DNA from: Scatosoma sp045533485
Lineage (GTDB): Bacteria; Bacillota; Clostridia; Christensenellales; Borkfalkiaceae
NCBI GenBank assembly: GCA_045533485.1
Contig: JAZSHX010000046.1
Coordinates: 1-64,000 of the forward strand
Reading direction: 5' to 3'
DNA length: 64,000 nucleotides
Shown here: one piece after another, positions 1-7,399 of the stretch
How the letters are laid out: every line of letters begins with the position of its first letter
How positions within the stretch are numbered: position 1 is the stretch's first letter
The notes under the pieces: generated by a model
Database searches by the model: none
Seen by the model: the letters and a program-made list of their open reading frames with translations, nothing else
What the model was told of the DNA's origin: nothing
Translations under genes and position numbers: made by a program

Positions 1-1119
1 CGTCGTCCAAGTATCTTTCGTCAGCCTAACCGTATATTTGTAATATGAACCAACCGCTTCGCCGTCTACCGTACCGCCGTTAGAGCCCAACAAATAACAG
101 TCCGACGTGCCGTTCAATCTGGTATACGCCATTTGCGAAACCGTGCTGTAAATATCAAAGCAAATGCTGTCTACGTTTGCAAACACTTCTTCCAAGAACG
201 CATTGTCAATATTAAGATTGACGCCCGTGGATTCCCAACCCCATGCAGCTTTCAACGCGCTGTTGCCCGTTGCGCCTACGTTTTCCACAATCGCGAAACC
301 GCTTGCCCCTGCCGTATTGCCCGTGACGGATGCAAAATAGTTGCTTACCGCAATTTGCCCAGCCGTTTCAAAATCGTATAAGGTACGCGCGGAAACGGTT
401 ACTTCACAGGTTGCCGTATGTTCGCCGATTTGCGCGGTAATGGTTGCGTTCCCGCCGTTTACCGCCGTCACAACGCCGTCTTTATCCACGGTTGCCACCG
501 CTTCGTTGCTAGACGTCCATTTTACTGCGTAGCCCGTAGGTGCAGTCGTTGCCGTAAGCGCTTTCGTTGCATCGGGATCAAGCGTGATTGCCGTTTCGTC
601 TAAGCTAACGCCAGTTACAATCGAGCCGTAATAATGTCCCACTTCTGCTTCTGTTGCAACACCTGCATTGACAGACAAAGCAGCCGTTTTTGCAATCGTC
701 GTAGTCACAGCCACCGTTTCATATGCAACACCGTCAATCGTTGCAAATGCTTGCGCCGTAACTTCCGTTGCATAATCGCTTGCAGGAATATCCAAAAGCA
801 CCGTATTCCAACCGTCGCCTTCACTGCGCCATACCGTCGCAGGCACGTCCGTGGCAACCTTCGTACCGCCTATGGGCGTTACGGTAAGCGTCGTGTACGC
901 GTTCGTTACGTTGGCTTTTGCTTCGGGGCAATCTACCTTAAAGCGCAAACCGCTGTCAACGCCTTCTTTCGTCGTATCGTCCAATCTAACCGACGTTGCC
1001 GTAATCGCAAAACCGTCCAACGAAGCCGCCGCTTTCGTTTGCACGTTTGCCGCGCCAAACCCTGCGCTAAGCGCCGCCGCAAACGCCAAAGCCGTTACAA
1101 ATGTAATTTTCTTTCTCAT
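1..1119 (-). CDS. Secreted BIG2 (Ig-like) domain protein, C-terminus beyond window edge
   Basis: An open frame of 373 codons runs from ATG at 1119 to the window edge without a stop. The first 30 residues form a signal peptide (MRKK, hydrophobic stretch, AGFGAANVQTKA). Residues about 35-160 match the N-terminal module of the 904-aa protein encoded just upstream (shared VPATVWR...GWNTVLLDIP). A BIG2 Ig-like domain follows at about 175-250 (KWTSSNEAVATVD). After it the sequence departs and looks like the start of a beta-sandwich, possibly carbohydrate-binding. The ribosome site GGAGGG lies inside the preceding small ORF, and the start overlaps that ORF's stop as ATGA, so the two are probably translationally coupled. 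The role is probably extracellular and glycan-related; the substrate is unknown. Confidence 0.85.
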   Translation of the reverse strand, partial: MRKKITFVTALAFAAALSAGFGAANVQTKAAASLDGFAITATSVRLDDTTKEGVDSGLRFKVDCPEAKANVTNAYTTLTVTPIGGTKVATDVPATVWRSEGDGWNTVLLDIPASDYATEVTAQAFATIDGVAYETVAVTTTIAKTAALSVNAGVATEAEVGHYYGSIVTGVSLDETAITLDPDATKALTATTAPTGYAVKWTSSNEAVATVDKDGVVTAVNGGNATITAQIGEHTATCEVTVSARTLYDFETAGQIAVSNYFASVTGNTAGASGFAIVENVGATGNSALKAAWGWESTGVNLNIDNAFLEEVFANVDSICFDIYSTVSQMAYTRLNGTSDCYLLGSNGGTVDGEAVGSYYKYTVRLTKDTWTT

Positions 1120-1271
1120 TGCCAGTTGCCCTCCTTTCCTGCAGGTGCGTTTCCAGGGAACCAAACGCCGTTATCCCCTGTTTCTGCTTCCGTAAAGTCT
1201 GCCGAAGCCGTCAACACGTCTTCATCTTCAAGGATAAGCAATTTGAGTTCTAATGCTACATAATTTTTCAT
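1116..1271 (-). CDS. Small 51-aa protein with GDNGxWxP tail
   Basis: A 51-codon ORF begins at ATG 1271 behind a strong GGAGG site (spacing 9) and ends in TGA overlapping the next start (ATGA). It has no signal peptide. The N-terminal half is acidic and hydrophobic (MKNYVALELKLL...EDEDVLTAS). The C-terminal half is rich in G, N and W and contains GDNGVWFPG, ending in NWQ. A near-identical element, GDNGAWWPN, is appended to the C-terminus of the 904-aa neighbour. Coupled translation and the perfect frame argue that this is a real gene. I do not recognise the family with certainty. It could be a small secreted or leader-type peptide, or a detached sorting-type tail. Confidence 0.7.
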   Translation of the reverse strand: MKNYVALELKLLILEDEDVLTASADFTEAETGDNGVWFPGNAPAGKEGNWQ

Positions 1272-1341
1272 TACTTATATCCTCCTTGATATAAATTTTT
1301 CTTATTTTTATTTTCCCCGTATCGCTACGGATATCTTCCTG

Positions 1342-4056
1342 TTATTCTGCATCTCTCCAAGTCGAATTGCCGTTATCGCTGTTCGGCCACCACGCGCCGT
1401 TGTCGCCGTTTGCTTTGTCCTGCACGTATCCGTCTTGACCGCCTTCGTCCAAATTAAACGGGATTACGTACACCGCTTCGCCGCAGTTGAGTTTGACAAC
1501 GTATTCTCCGTTTGTAAGCTTTACTACGCTACGTTCCCCGTTTTCCCAAACGACTGCGTATTGATAATTTGCATCAAATTGCAACGTTACCGTTTGCAAC
1601 GTGCCCATCGATTGATACGCAGGGTTGGTGATGTTTTGCGCCATATACATATAACGATTGTTTATCGCATCGTAAAGCTCCGTAACCAAACTGCTTTCGG
1701 TGTTGACTGTCACGCTGTTCAATTTCATAAAATTGCCTTTGCTGCAATTTTGGGCATTTACCGCGCTATACGCTACACCGTTTGCTGTGTACGTTGCGCT
1801 TGTTCGATAATCAAAGCTCAAAACAGTGTTTGCAAACGCTTGATTTTCTTGCAAAATCTCACGCATATAATAATAGATATCCGTCTTTTCACCTGCATGA
1901 GTAATAAACGATCCGCCATCCACAAACCGTTCGCTTTCGCTTGCCGCTTGTTTGGTGAAATAGGTGAAATACGCAAGCTGTTTTACGCCAAACCCAAGCT
2001 GCATATTGTTCAAATAACGCAAATGCTCTTCGGTAAGCAGTTCGCTATATGTACTCGTTTTGCCGTTTTGCATCGTCATAGTTTGCGATACGAATTGAAA
2101 ACGCACGTTTCTTTCGGCGCATATATTCGCCACCACCTGCATCGTACCCACGTAATATTCCTGCATACCCGTTTCTCTAAACGGATAATTATCATACATT
2201 ACGTAGTTTGCGCCCGTATTGTCAAGGAACGTTGTTAAATATTGCTCATACGCGGCAAAACGCTCTGCAAGCGTTGCGCTGTACCCAAGCGCCGTATATT
2301 TGTCGATCAGCGTTTGCGTAGGCGTGTCGAAATGCTCGCCGATTGTCGCCGTAGCAGGGTGTAGATTGCACTGCACGTATGCGTTGGGATAACAACGCTT
2401 GATTGCGCGATACACTTCCCCCTGAGCCGTAAGCTCCGTATAATTGGGTTCGTCCAACAGCATCACGCCGTAAAACGCAGGGTGGTTTACGTACGGTTGC
2501 ATATACGTTTTAATTTGCACGTCCAGCTCCGCTTCCGTAGCAAATGCTTTTCCTTGGCCGATAATGCTCCCCGTTGTATCTTCACAAAGCGCGTATAACC
2601 TACGGTCGGTCAAAATCACCTTTGCCAAGTCTGCTTCCAGCGCCATATCCATCACTTCTTTCAATTTGCTTGTGGAGAAATCAAAGCTATCCCCCTCATT
2701 TGCCGCAATTACACAAGACGATTGCGGGAATAAAACGGTCATCCCTGCGTCCTTGTATTCTTCGATGCGGTATATGTTTCTATAATCTTCATCCCCGTAA
2801 CATTTGGTCGTTTCACCGCTCTCCAAATCGTATTGATAATACGAACCGTCCGTAAGGGAAGAATACCCGAAGAAATTAAATTGCGCGCTGTTGAACGAAT
2901 AATCGGGAATATATCCTTCCAACGCCGAAAGCGCGCTTCCCGTCAGCACTTGGCTTTCGTCTTTCGCCCAAACTTTGGCAAAGTTAGAAAACGTGAGTTT
3001 CCCCGAATATATCGTGCTCAAATCAGACTTAATCACAAGATTGCTTTCACCGCTTGCTTTCCACGCATCGTACATTGAACGCGTAAACGTTATATTTTTT
3101 GCCGTGTCCGCAGACAAGCCAATTGTGTAGCCGCTATCCGCTTTCAAATCCATCGCTTTCGTAGCTTCAACGTCACAAGTGAACGCGTCTATTCTTTCAT
3201 CCGCAAACGTACTGTCAAGCCAACTGCCCGATATCGTAACCGTTCTATCGCCTAAAAAACTGAAAGAAACACTGCTTGCAAAACCGCTAAGCGTTTCCGT
3301 GCGCGCCGTCACCGTCACTTGACAGCTTGCCGTATAGCCGTTGATTTGCGCCGTAATCGTCGCCGTGCCTACGCCTTTACCTTTTACGTTGCCGTAGTTG
3401 TCTACCGTAGCTATGCTTGTATCGCTCGACGTCCATTTCGCCATATATCCGCTCGGCGTTGTGGTTGCCGTGAGCGCCACCGTTTGACCAGCTTCCATGC
3501 TTGCCGTGGATTTGTCAAGCGCAACGCCCGTGACAATATTTTCTATGTATTCGCCTACGTACGCGCTTTCCGCACCGTAGCTGATTGCTGCCGCCGCCGT
3601 TTGCGCGATACTAATCGTCACCGGCTCCGTTTGGTAAAACGCATTTTCTCTGCCGTTGAGCTTAACGAACGATTGCGCCGTCACTGCCGTGACGTAATCG
3701 CTTTCGGGAATTTCCAAAAGCACCGTATTCCAACCGCTGCCGTCTTCGCGCCATACCGTTGCAGGTACTTCCGTTGTATACGACTGTCCGCCTGCCGCAG
3801 TAAACGTGAGCGTCGTGTAATATTCTGCGTCGGGGTTGTATTTTTTCATACTCGGCGTTAAACGCTCTGCTACCGTTCTAAATCTAAGTCCCGTAGGATT
3901 TGCCGTTCTAACCGCCGTGGCGTCGATGGCAAACCCCGTCCACTCTACCGCACTTTCGCTTGCGCCTGCCTGTACGTTTTTCACGCTGTACGCACCGACA
4001 CCGAACGTCAACGCGCACAAACCCGACAGCGCGCCTATCCATATTTTTTTATTCAT
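1342..4056 (-). CDS. Secreted BIG2 plus TIM-barrel glycoside-hydrolase-like protein, 904 aa
   Basis: A signal peptide (residues 1-31) precedes an N-terminal module shared with the truncated gene downstream, a BIG2 Ig-like domain (about 170-250, KWTSSDTSIATVD), a linker domain (about 255-385) and a catalytic-type TIM barrel (about 390-790). The barrel is paralogous to the two proteins encoded upstream. Conserved barrel-strand motifs are LLDEP (strand 4), MYDNYP (strand 6), FVSQT (strand 7) and YFTYF (strand 8). A small C-terminal beta domain ends at GEAVYVIPF, where the paralogues stop, but here a 30-odd-residue tail with GDNGAWWPN is added. It is probably an extracellular polysaccharide-active enzyme; family and substrate are unknown to me. 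The first ATG was chosen because it starts the signal peptide. Confidence 0.85.
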   Translation of the reverse strand: MNKKIWIGALSGLCALTFGVGAYSVKNVQAGASESAVEWTGFAIDATAVRTANPTGLRFRTVAERLTPSMKKYNPDAEYYTTLTFTAAGGQSYTTEVPATVWREDGSGWNTVLLEIPESDYVTAVTAQSFVKLNGRENAFYQTEPVTISIAQTAAAAISYGAESAYVGEYIENIVTGVALDKSTASMEAGQTVALTATTTPSGYMAKWTSSDTSIATVDNYGNVKGKGVGTATITAQINGYTASCQVTVTARTETLSGFASSVSFSFLGDRTVTISGSWLDSTFADERIDAFTCDVEATKAMDLKADSGYTIGLSADTAKNITFTRSMYDAWKASGESNLVIKSDLSTIYSGKLTFSNFAKVWAKDESQVLTGSALSALEGYIPDYSFNSAQFNFFGYSSLTDGSYYQYDLESGETTKCYGDEDYRNIYRIEEYKDAGMTVLFPQSSCVIAANEGDSFDFSTSKLKEVMDMALEADLAKVILTDRRLYALCEDTTGSIIGQGKAFATEAELDVQIKTYMQPYVNHPAFYGVMLLDEPNYTELTAQGEVYRAIKRCYPNAYVQCNLHPATATIGEHFDTPTQTLIDKYTALGYSATLAERFAAYEQYLTTFLDNTGANYVMYDNYPFRETGMQEYYVGTMQVVANICAERNVRFQFVSQTMTMQNGKTSTYSELLTEEHLRYLNNMQLGFGVKQLAYFTYFTKQAASESERFVDGGSFITHAGEKTDIYYYMREILQENQAFANTVLSFDYRTSATYTANGVAYSAVNAQNCSKGNFMKLNSVTVNTESSLVTELYDAINNRYMYMAQNITNPAYQSMGTLQTVTLQFDANYQYAVVWENGERSVVKLTNGEYVVKLNCGEAVYVIPFNLDEGGQDGYVQDKANGDNGAWWPNSDNGNSTWRDAE

Positions 4057-4080
4057 TTCCTTTTTCCTTTTTCCTTTTTT
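4057..4080 (-). repeat. Heptamer tract overlapping the ribosome-binding region
   Basis: On the minus strand the bases just before the 904-aa gene's ATG read as about three tandem copies of AAAAAGG. Each copy is a potential Shine-Dalgarno site at a different spacing. Copy-number slippage here would alter initiation efficiency. Confidence 0.5.
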
Positions 4081-4100
4081 ATTTGTTTTTTTGTGTAAAC

Positions 4101-4111
4101 GCGTACCTGCC
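4101..4111 (-). repeat. Dispersed motif copy GGCAGGTACGC
   Basis: Exact copy of the over-represented 11-mer, in the intergenic gap between two GH-like genes and overlapping the foot of a hairpin. Confidence 0.6.
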
Positions 4112-4160
4112 TACCGCATTTCGACTTTTTTTGAAGCCACACGCATGAAATGCGGCAGGC
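4109..4160 (-). other. Long intergenic hairpin
   Basis: Two arms, 4109-4122 and 4147-4160, pair over 14 bases with a single G-U wobble, closing a 24-base loop. No T-run follows on the minus strand, so it is not a classical terminator. It lies in the 199-bp gap between two paralogous enzyme genes and could be an RNA processing or stabilising structure that sets their ratio. Confidence 0.5.
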
Positions 4161-4255
4161 ATAGATACGCACAAAGGAGGGTTTGCGATTGCGAAAAACG
4201 CACAACCGCATTTAGACTTCCGTCCAAGCAATAATTTAAGGAGAACTGTTTTTTA

Positions 4256-5851
4256 TCAATACGGCAGTAAATATACCGCTTCGCCTGCCGCTAACTCAAT
4301 CTCAATCGTGTTTCCCGCACCCAGCTTTTGCGGCGTCCCCACACCGTTTTTGTATACGACAACGTGCGTATATTCATCGCTAAACGTAACCGTATTCGTT
4401 TGGTATGCGTAGCTTCCTTCGTTCCAACCGCCAAGAAGATTCATCACCATATACATATAGTTATCGTTTTCCGCATCGTACAACTCGGTGACAAACCCGA
4501 CTTCTTTTTCAAACTGCACGTCTTTTAATTTCTTAAACGTGTACGAATTGTCTATATATAATGTTTGCGTAATGTCAAAATTCGTAGGCGGAATACTATA
4601 CGAACGGCATCCTTGATATTCAAATTGTTTAATTACCGGCGCAAATTTTTGATTTTCCGCCATAATTTGCTGCATGTGATAATACAAAGGCGTTTTTTCG
4701 CCCGTTCGCGTTACAAACGAACAACCGTCAACGAAATACTCCCCTGTGGTAGAGTTATCTGCTTTCGTCCAGTAGGTGAAGTAATGAATTTGCTTCACAC
4801 CAAAGCCAAGCAAAATATTGTTCATCCAGTATAAATCCGCTTTTTTAGGACCTACCCACCACAACGCGCTTTTTGGACCGCTTCCGTGCATACCGAACGT
4901 TTGCGAAACGATATGCAATTCTAAATCTCTTTCCGCGCAAACCTTTGCCGCTATTTGCAAACCGCGAATATATTCCGCATCAAGGAAGCCGTCGTGCAAA
5001 GGATAATCGTCGTATTGCAAATATTCAATCCCCTGCATTGCGTCCATATATTCGTTCAAATATTTTTCATAACGGGCAAAATGACGTTCCTTTTCCGTCC
5101 ACGACGGGTTATCTTCTTCCGCCGTCAATTCGGGGAAACGAAGCGGATCAATTTCCGTGTAATCGGTGGAAAGCGGCAATAAGTTATATTGAATAAACAT
5201 ATCAGGCATCACTCGCTTCAACGAACGGTACAGCTGCCCGTATGCCGTTACGTGGAAAGACCGCGGTTCATCCGCAAGCATCAGCCCGTAAAATGCAGGA
5301 TGATCTTTGTATGTGGAAACACAGCTTTCTACGTACGCGTCCAACTCCGCTTCGGACGCAAACTGATATTCTTCCTTTTCTTCCGTGTTTGGATCGTCCG
5401 TTCCTATTAAGCTTCCTTCCTGTTTGGAAAACCCTTGCAATCGTAAATCGTTGAGTATTACCTTCAATCCCACTTCGTGCGCGGCGTCCATACGCGGTTT
5501 TTCTTGTTCAAGCCAAACCTGCTCGTTGAAATTGCCATTGATTTGAATACCCACGTTTTGGGGCAGCCAAATGGAAAAACCTGCATCCTTATATTCCTGC
5601 AAGCGTTCTTTCGTTCTAAAATCTTGCCCCACGTCAAACACTTCGCCGTCAATCTTATATTGTCCGTTGCTTGGTCCCGAATACGCGTACGAATCAAACG
5701 TATGCGTATATTTGGAATAATCGGGCGCTTGCAAAAGCTTGGGATCGTCCGACGAAGACGAACTTTTTCCGCCAAATAAATCGCACGCCGAACAAAACAA
5801 CGTAACCGCAGCCAACGTTATACTTGCTAATGATACTTTATATTTTTTCAT
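4256..5851 (-). CDS. Lipoprotein TIM-barrel glycoside-hydrolase-like protein, 531 aa
   Basis: The N-terminus is a lipoprotein-type signal with the lipid-anchor Cys probably at 23 (FCSAC; position -3 is Cys rather than Leu, so slightly off consensus), followed by a serine-rich linker. The TIM barrel spans about 42-400, with LADEP at about 192-196, DDYP at 281-284, VSQT at 315-318 and YFTYW at about 357-361. A small C-terminal beta domain ends in LLPY. It is clearly paralogous to the genes on either side and closest to the cytosolic one (shared APDYSKYTHTFDSYAYSGP). It is probably a surface enzyme acting on an extracellular sugar polymer. The acid residues on strands 4 and 6 are the likely catalytic pair, but this is inference. 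Confidence 0.85.
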   Translation of the reverse strand: MKKYKVSLASITLAAVTLFCSACDLFGGKSSSSSDDPKLLQAPDYSKYTHTFDSYAYSGPSNGQYKIDGEVFDVGQDFRTKERLQEYKDAGFSIWLPQNVGIQINGNFNEQVWLEQEKPRMDAAHEVGLKVILNDLRLQGFSKQEGSLIGTDDPNTEEKEEYQFASEAELDAYVESCVSTYKDHPAFYGLMLADEPRSFHVTAYGQLYRSLKRVMPDMFIQYNLLPLSTDYTEIDPLRFPELTAEEDNPSWTEKERHFARYEKYLNEYMDAMQGIEYLQYDDYPLHDGFLDAEYIRGLQIAAKVCAERDLELHIVSQTFGMHGSGPKSALWWVGPKKADLYWMNNILLGFGVKQIHYFTYWTKADNSTTGEYFVDGCSFVTRTGEKTPLYYHMQQIMAENQKFAPVIKQFEYQGCRSYSIPPTNFDITQTLYIDNSYTFKKLKDVQFEKEVGFVTELYDAENDNYMYMVMNLLGGWNEGSYAYQTNTVTFSDEYTHVVVYKNGVGTPQKLGAGNTIEIELAAGEAVYLLPY

Positions 5852-5919
5852 CTTTTCTCTTTCCTTATATATTTTTTATGTACCCTTTTGTTTGGTTTTG
5901 CCATAGACAACGGCTGATG

Positions 5920-7374
5920 TTAATACGGCAATACGAACACTGCGCCGTCTGCTTCAAGCTCTATGGACAGCGCGTGATTTTCGTCTAGCTTTTGCACCGT
6001 CCCCACACCGTTTTGATACACGATCGCATGCGTGTATCCATCAACAAACGCAACCGTATTTTTTCCGCCGCCGATATCCATTACCATATACATATACCTA
6101 TCGTTTTCGCTATCGTATAATTGCGTGACCAGCCCCGCTTCCTTTTCAAAATGCACGTTTGCAAGTTTGGCAAACGACGGCATATTGATTACACGGGATA
6201 TTTTCGATGCGTCTACGCCATCAACGGCAGGAAGATACGCGCGCGCGCCTTGGTATTCAAATTGCTTAATTACGGGCGCAAACGCTTGGTTTTCTGCCAT
6301 CATCTTTTGCACATTATCATACAAAAGCGTTTTTTCTCCCGTTCTTGACACAAACGAACCGCCGTCCACAAAAAATTCTCCCGTGGTAGAGTTATCCGCT
6401 TTCGTCCAATAGGTAAAATAATGGATTTGCTTTACCCCGAAACCAAGCAAGATATTGTTCATCCAGTACAATTCTTTCTCATTTGGCGTACTCCACCACA
6501 ATTCACTGTCCTGTCCTTTTCCGTGCATAGCAAACGTTTGCGAAACGACGTGCAGCTGTATATTTCTTTCCGCACACACCTTCGCCGCGATTTGCAAGCC
6601 CGGTATATAATCGGCGGAAGTAAATTTCGGGTGAATAGGATAATCGTCAAATTGCAAATATTCCACACTTGGCATCGCATCCGCGTACGCGTTCAAATAT
6701 TTTTCGTAACGGGCAAATGCAATCGCCAGTTTAGGCGTATCAACACGAAGTTCCTTTTCGTCAATAACGGGAAATCTGTCAGACCCGATATCGCGGTAAT
6801 CGGTACGAAGCGGTAACAAATTGTATTGAATAAATTTGTTGGGTAACACGCGTTTGAGCGCGCCGTACGTTTCCCCATAGGCCGTTACGTGAAATATTCT
6901 GGGTTCGTCGCCCAACATCAAGCCATAAAAAGCAGGATGGTCTTTATACAAAGCAATACATTGTTTTACGTAAGCATCCAACTCTTCTTGGGTAGAAAAC
7001 CGTCCTTCTTTATTGCTTTTCCCGTAAATCAAGCCTCCTTCTTGCGTGGAAAGTTCTTGCAATCTTCTATCGCAAAGAATAACCTTTAACCCCACTTCGT
7101 GCGCTATATCCAAATACTTTTTCTCATTTTCCCAAGCTTCTTTATCAAAAGCATCTTGAATAGAAATGGTAGTTTGCGGCATCCAAATGGAAAACCCAGC
7201 GTCCTTATATTCTTGAAGACGCTCTTTCGTTCTAAAATCTTGACCCAAATCAAAAACTTCGCCGTCAATTCTATATTTTCCATCGCTTGGCCCCGAATAC
7301 GCATACGAATCAAACGTATGCGTATATTTGGAATAATCGGGCGCTTTTGCGTTTACTGTTTTCTTTTCGTTCAT
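5920..7374 (-). CDS. Cytosolic TIM-barrel glycoside-hydrolase-like protein, 484 aa
   Basis: Third paralogue of the family, with GDEP, DDYP, VSQT and YFTYW all conserved. It has no signal peptide or lipobox: the chain enters the conserved APDYSKYTHTFDS segment within about 12 residues. I chose ATG 7374 because AAGGAA lies about 7 bases upstream; the in-frame ATG at 7395 has no good ribosome site. The 68-bp gap to the next gene and the 25-bp gap to the upstream lipoprotein gene suggest one transcript. Retention in the cytosol suggests that it finishes degradation of an imported fragment made by the exported paralogues. Confidence 0.85.
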   Translation of the reverse strand: MNEKKTVNAKAPDYSKYTHTFDSYAYSGPSDGKYRIDGEVFDLGQDFRTKERLQEYKDAGFSIWMPQTTISIQDAFDKEAWENEKKYLDIAHEVGLKVILCDRRLQELSTQEGGLIYGKSNKEGRFSTQEELDAYVKQCIALYKDHPAFYGLMLGDEPRIFHVTAYGETYGALKRVLPNKFIQYNLLPLRTDYRDIGSDRFPVIDEKELRVDTPKLAIAFARYEKYLNAYADAMPSVEYLQFDDYPIHPKFTSADYIPGLQIAAKVCAERNIQLHVVSQTFAMHGKGQDSELWWSTPNEKELYWMNNILLGFGVKQIHYFTYWTKADNSTTGEFFVDGGSFVSRTGEKTLLYDNVQKMMAENQAFAPVIKQFEYQGARAYLPAVDGVDASKISRVINMPSFAKLANVHFEKEAGLVTQLYDSENDRYMYMVMDIGGGKNTVAFVDGYTHAIVYQNGVGTVQKLDENHALSIELEADGAVFVLPY

Positions 7375-7399
7375 AATACTTTCCTTACAACTCATTTCT

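Noticed and set aside
634..1263. Plus-strand 209-codon ORF
   Set aside because: Antisense to the secreted BIG2 gene and the small ORF; Cys/Arg-rich shadow composition.
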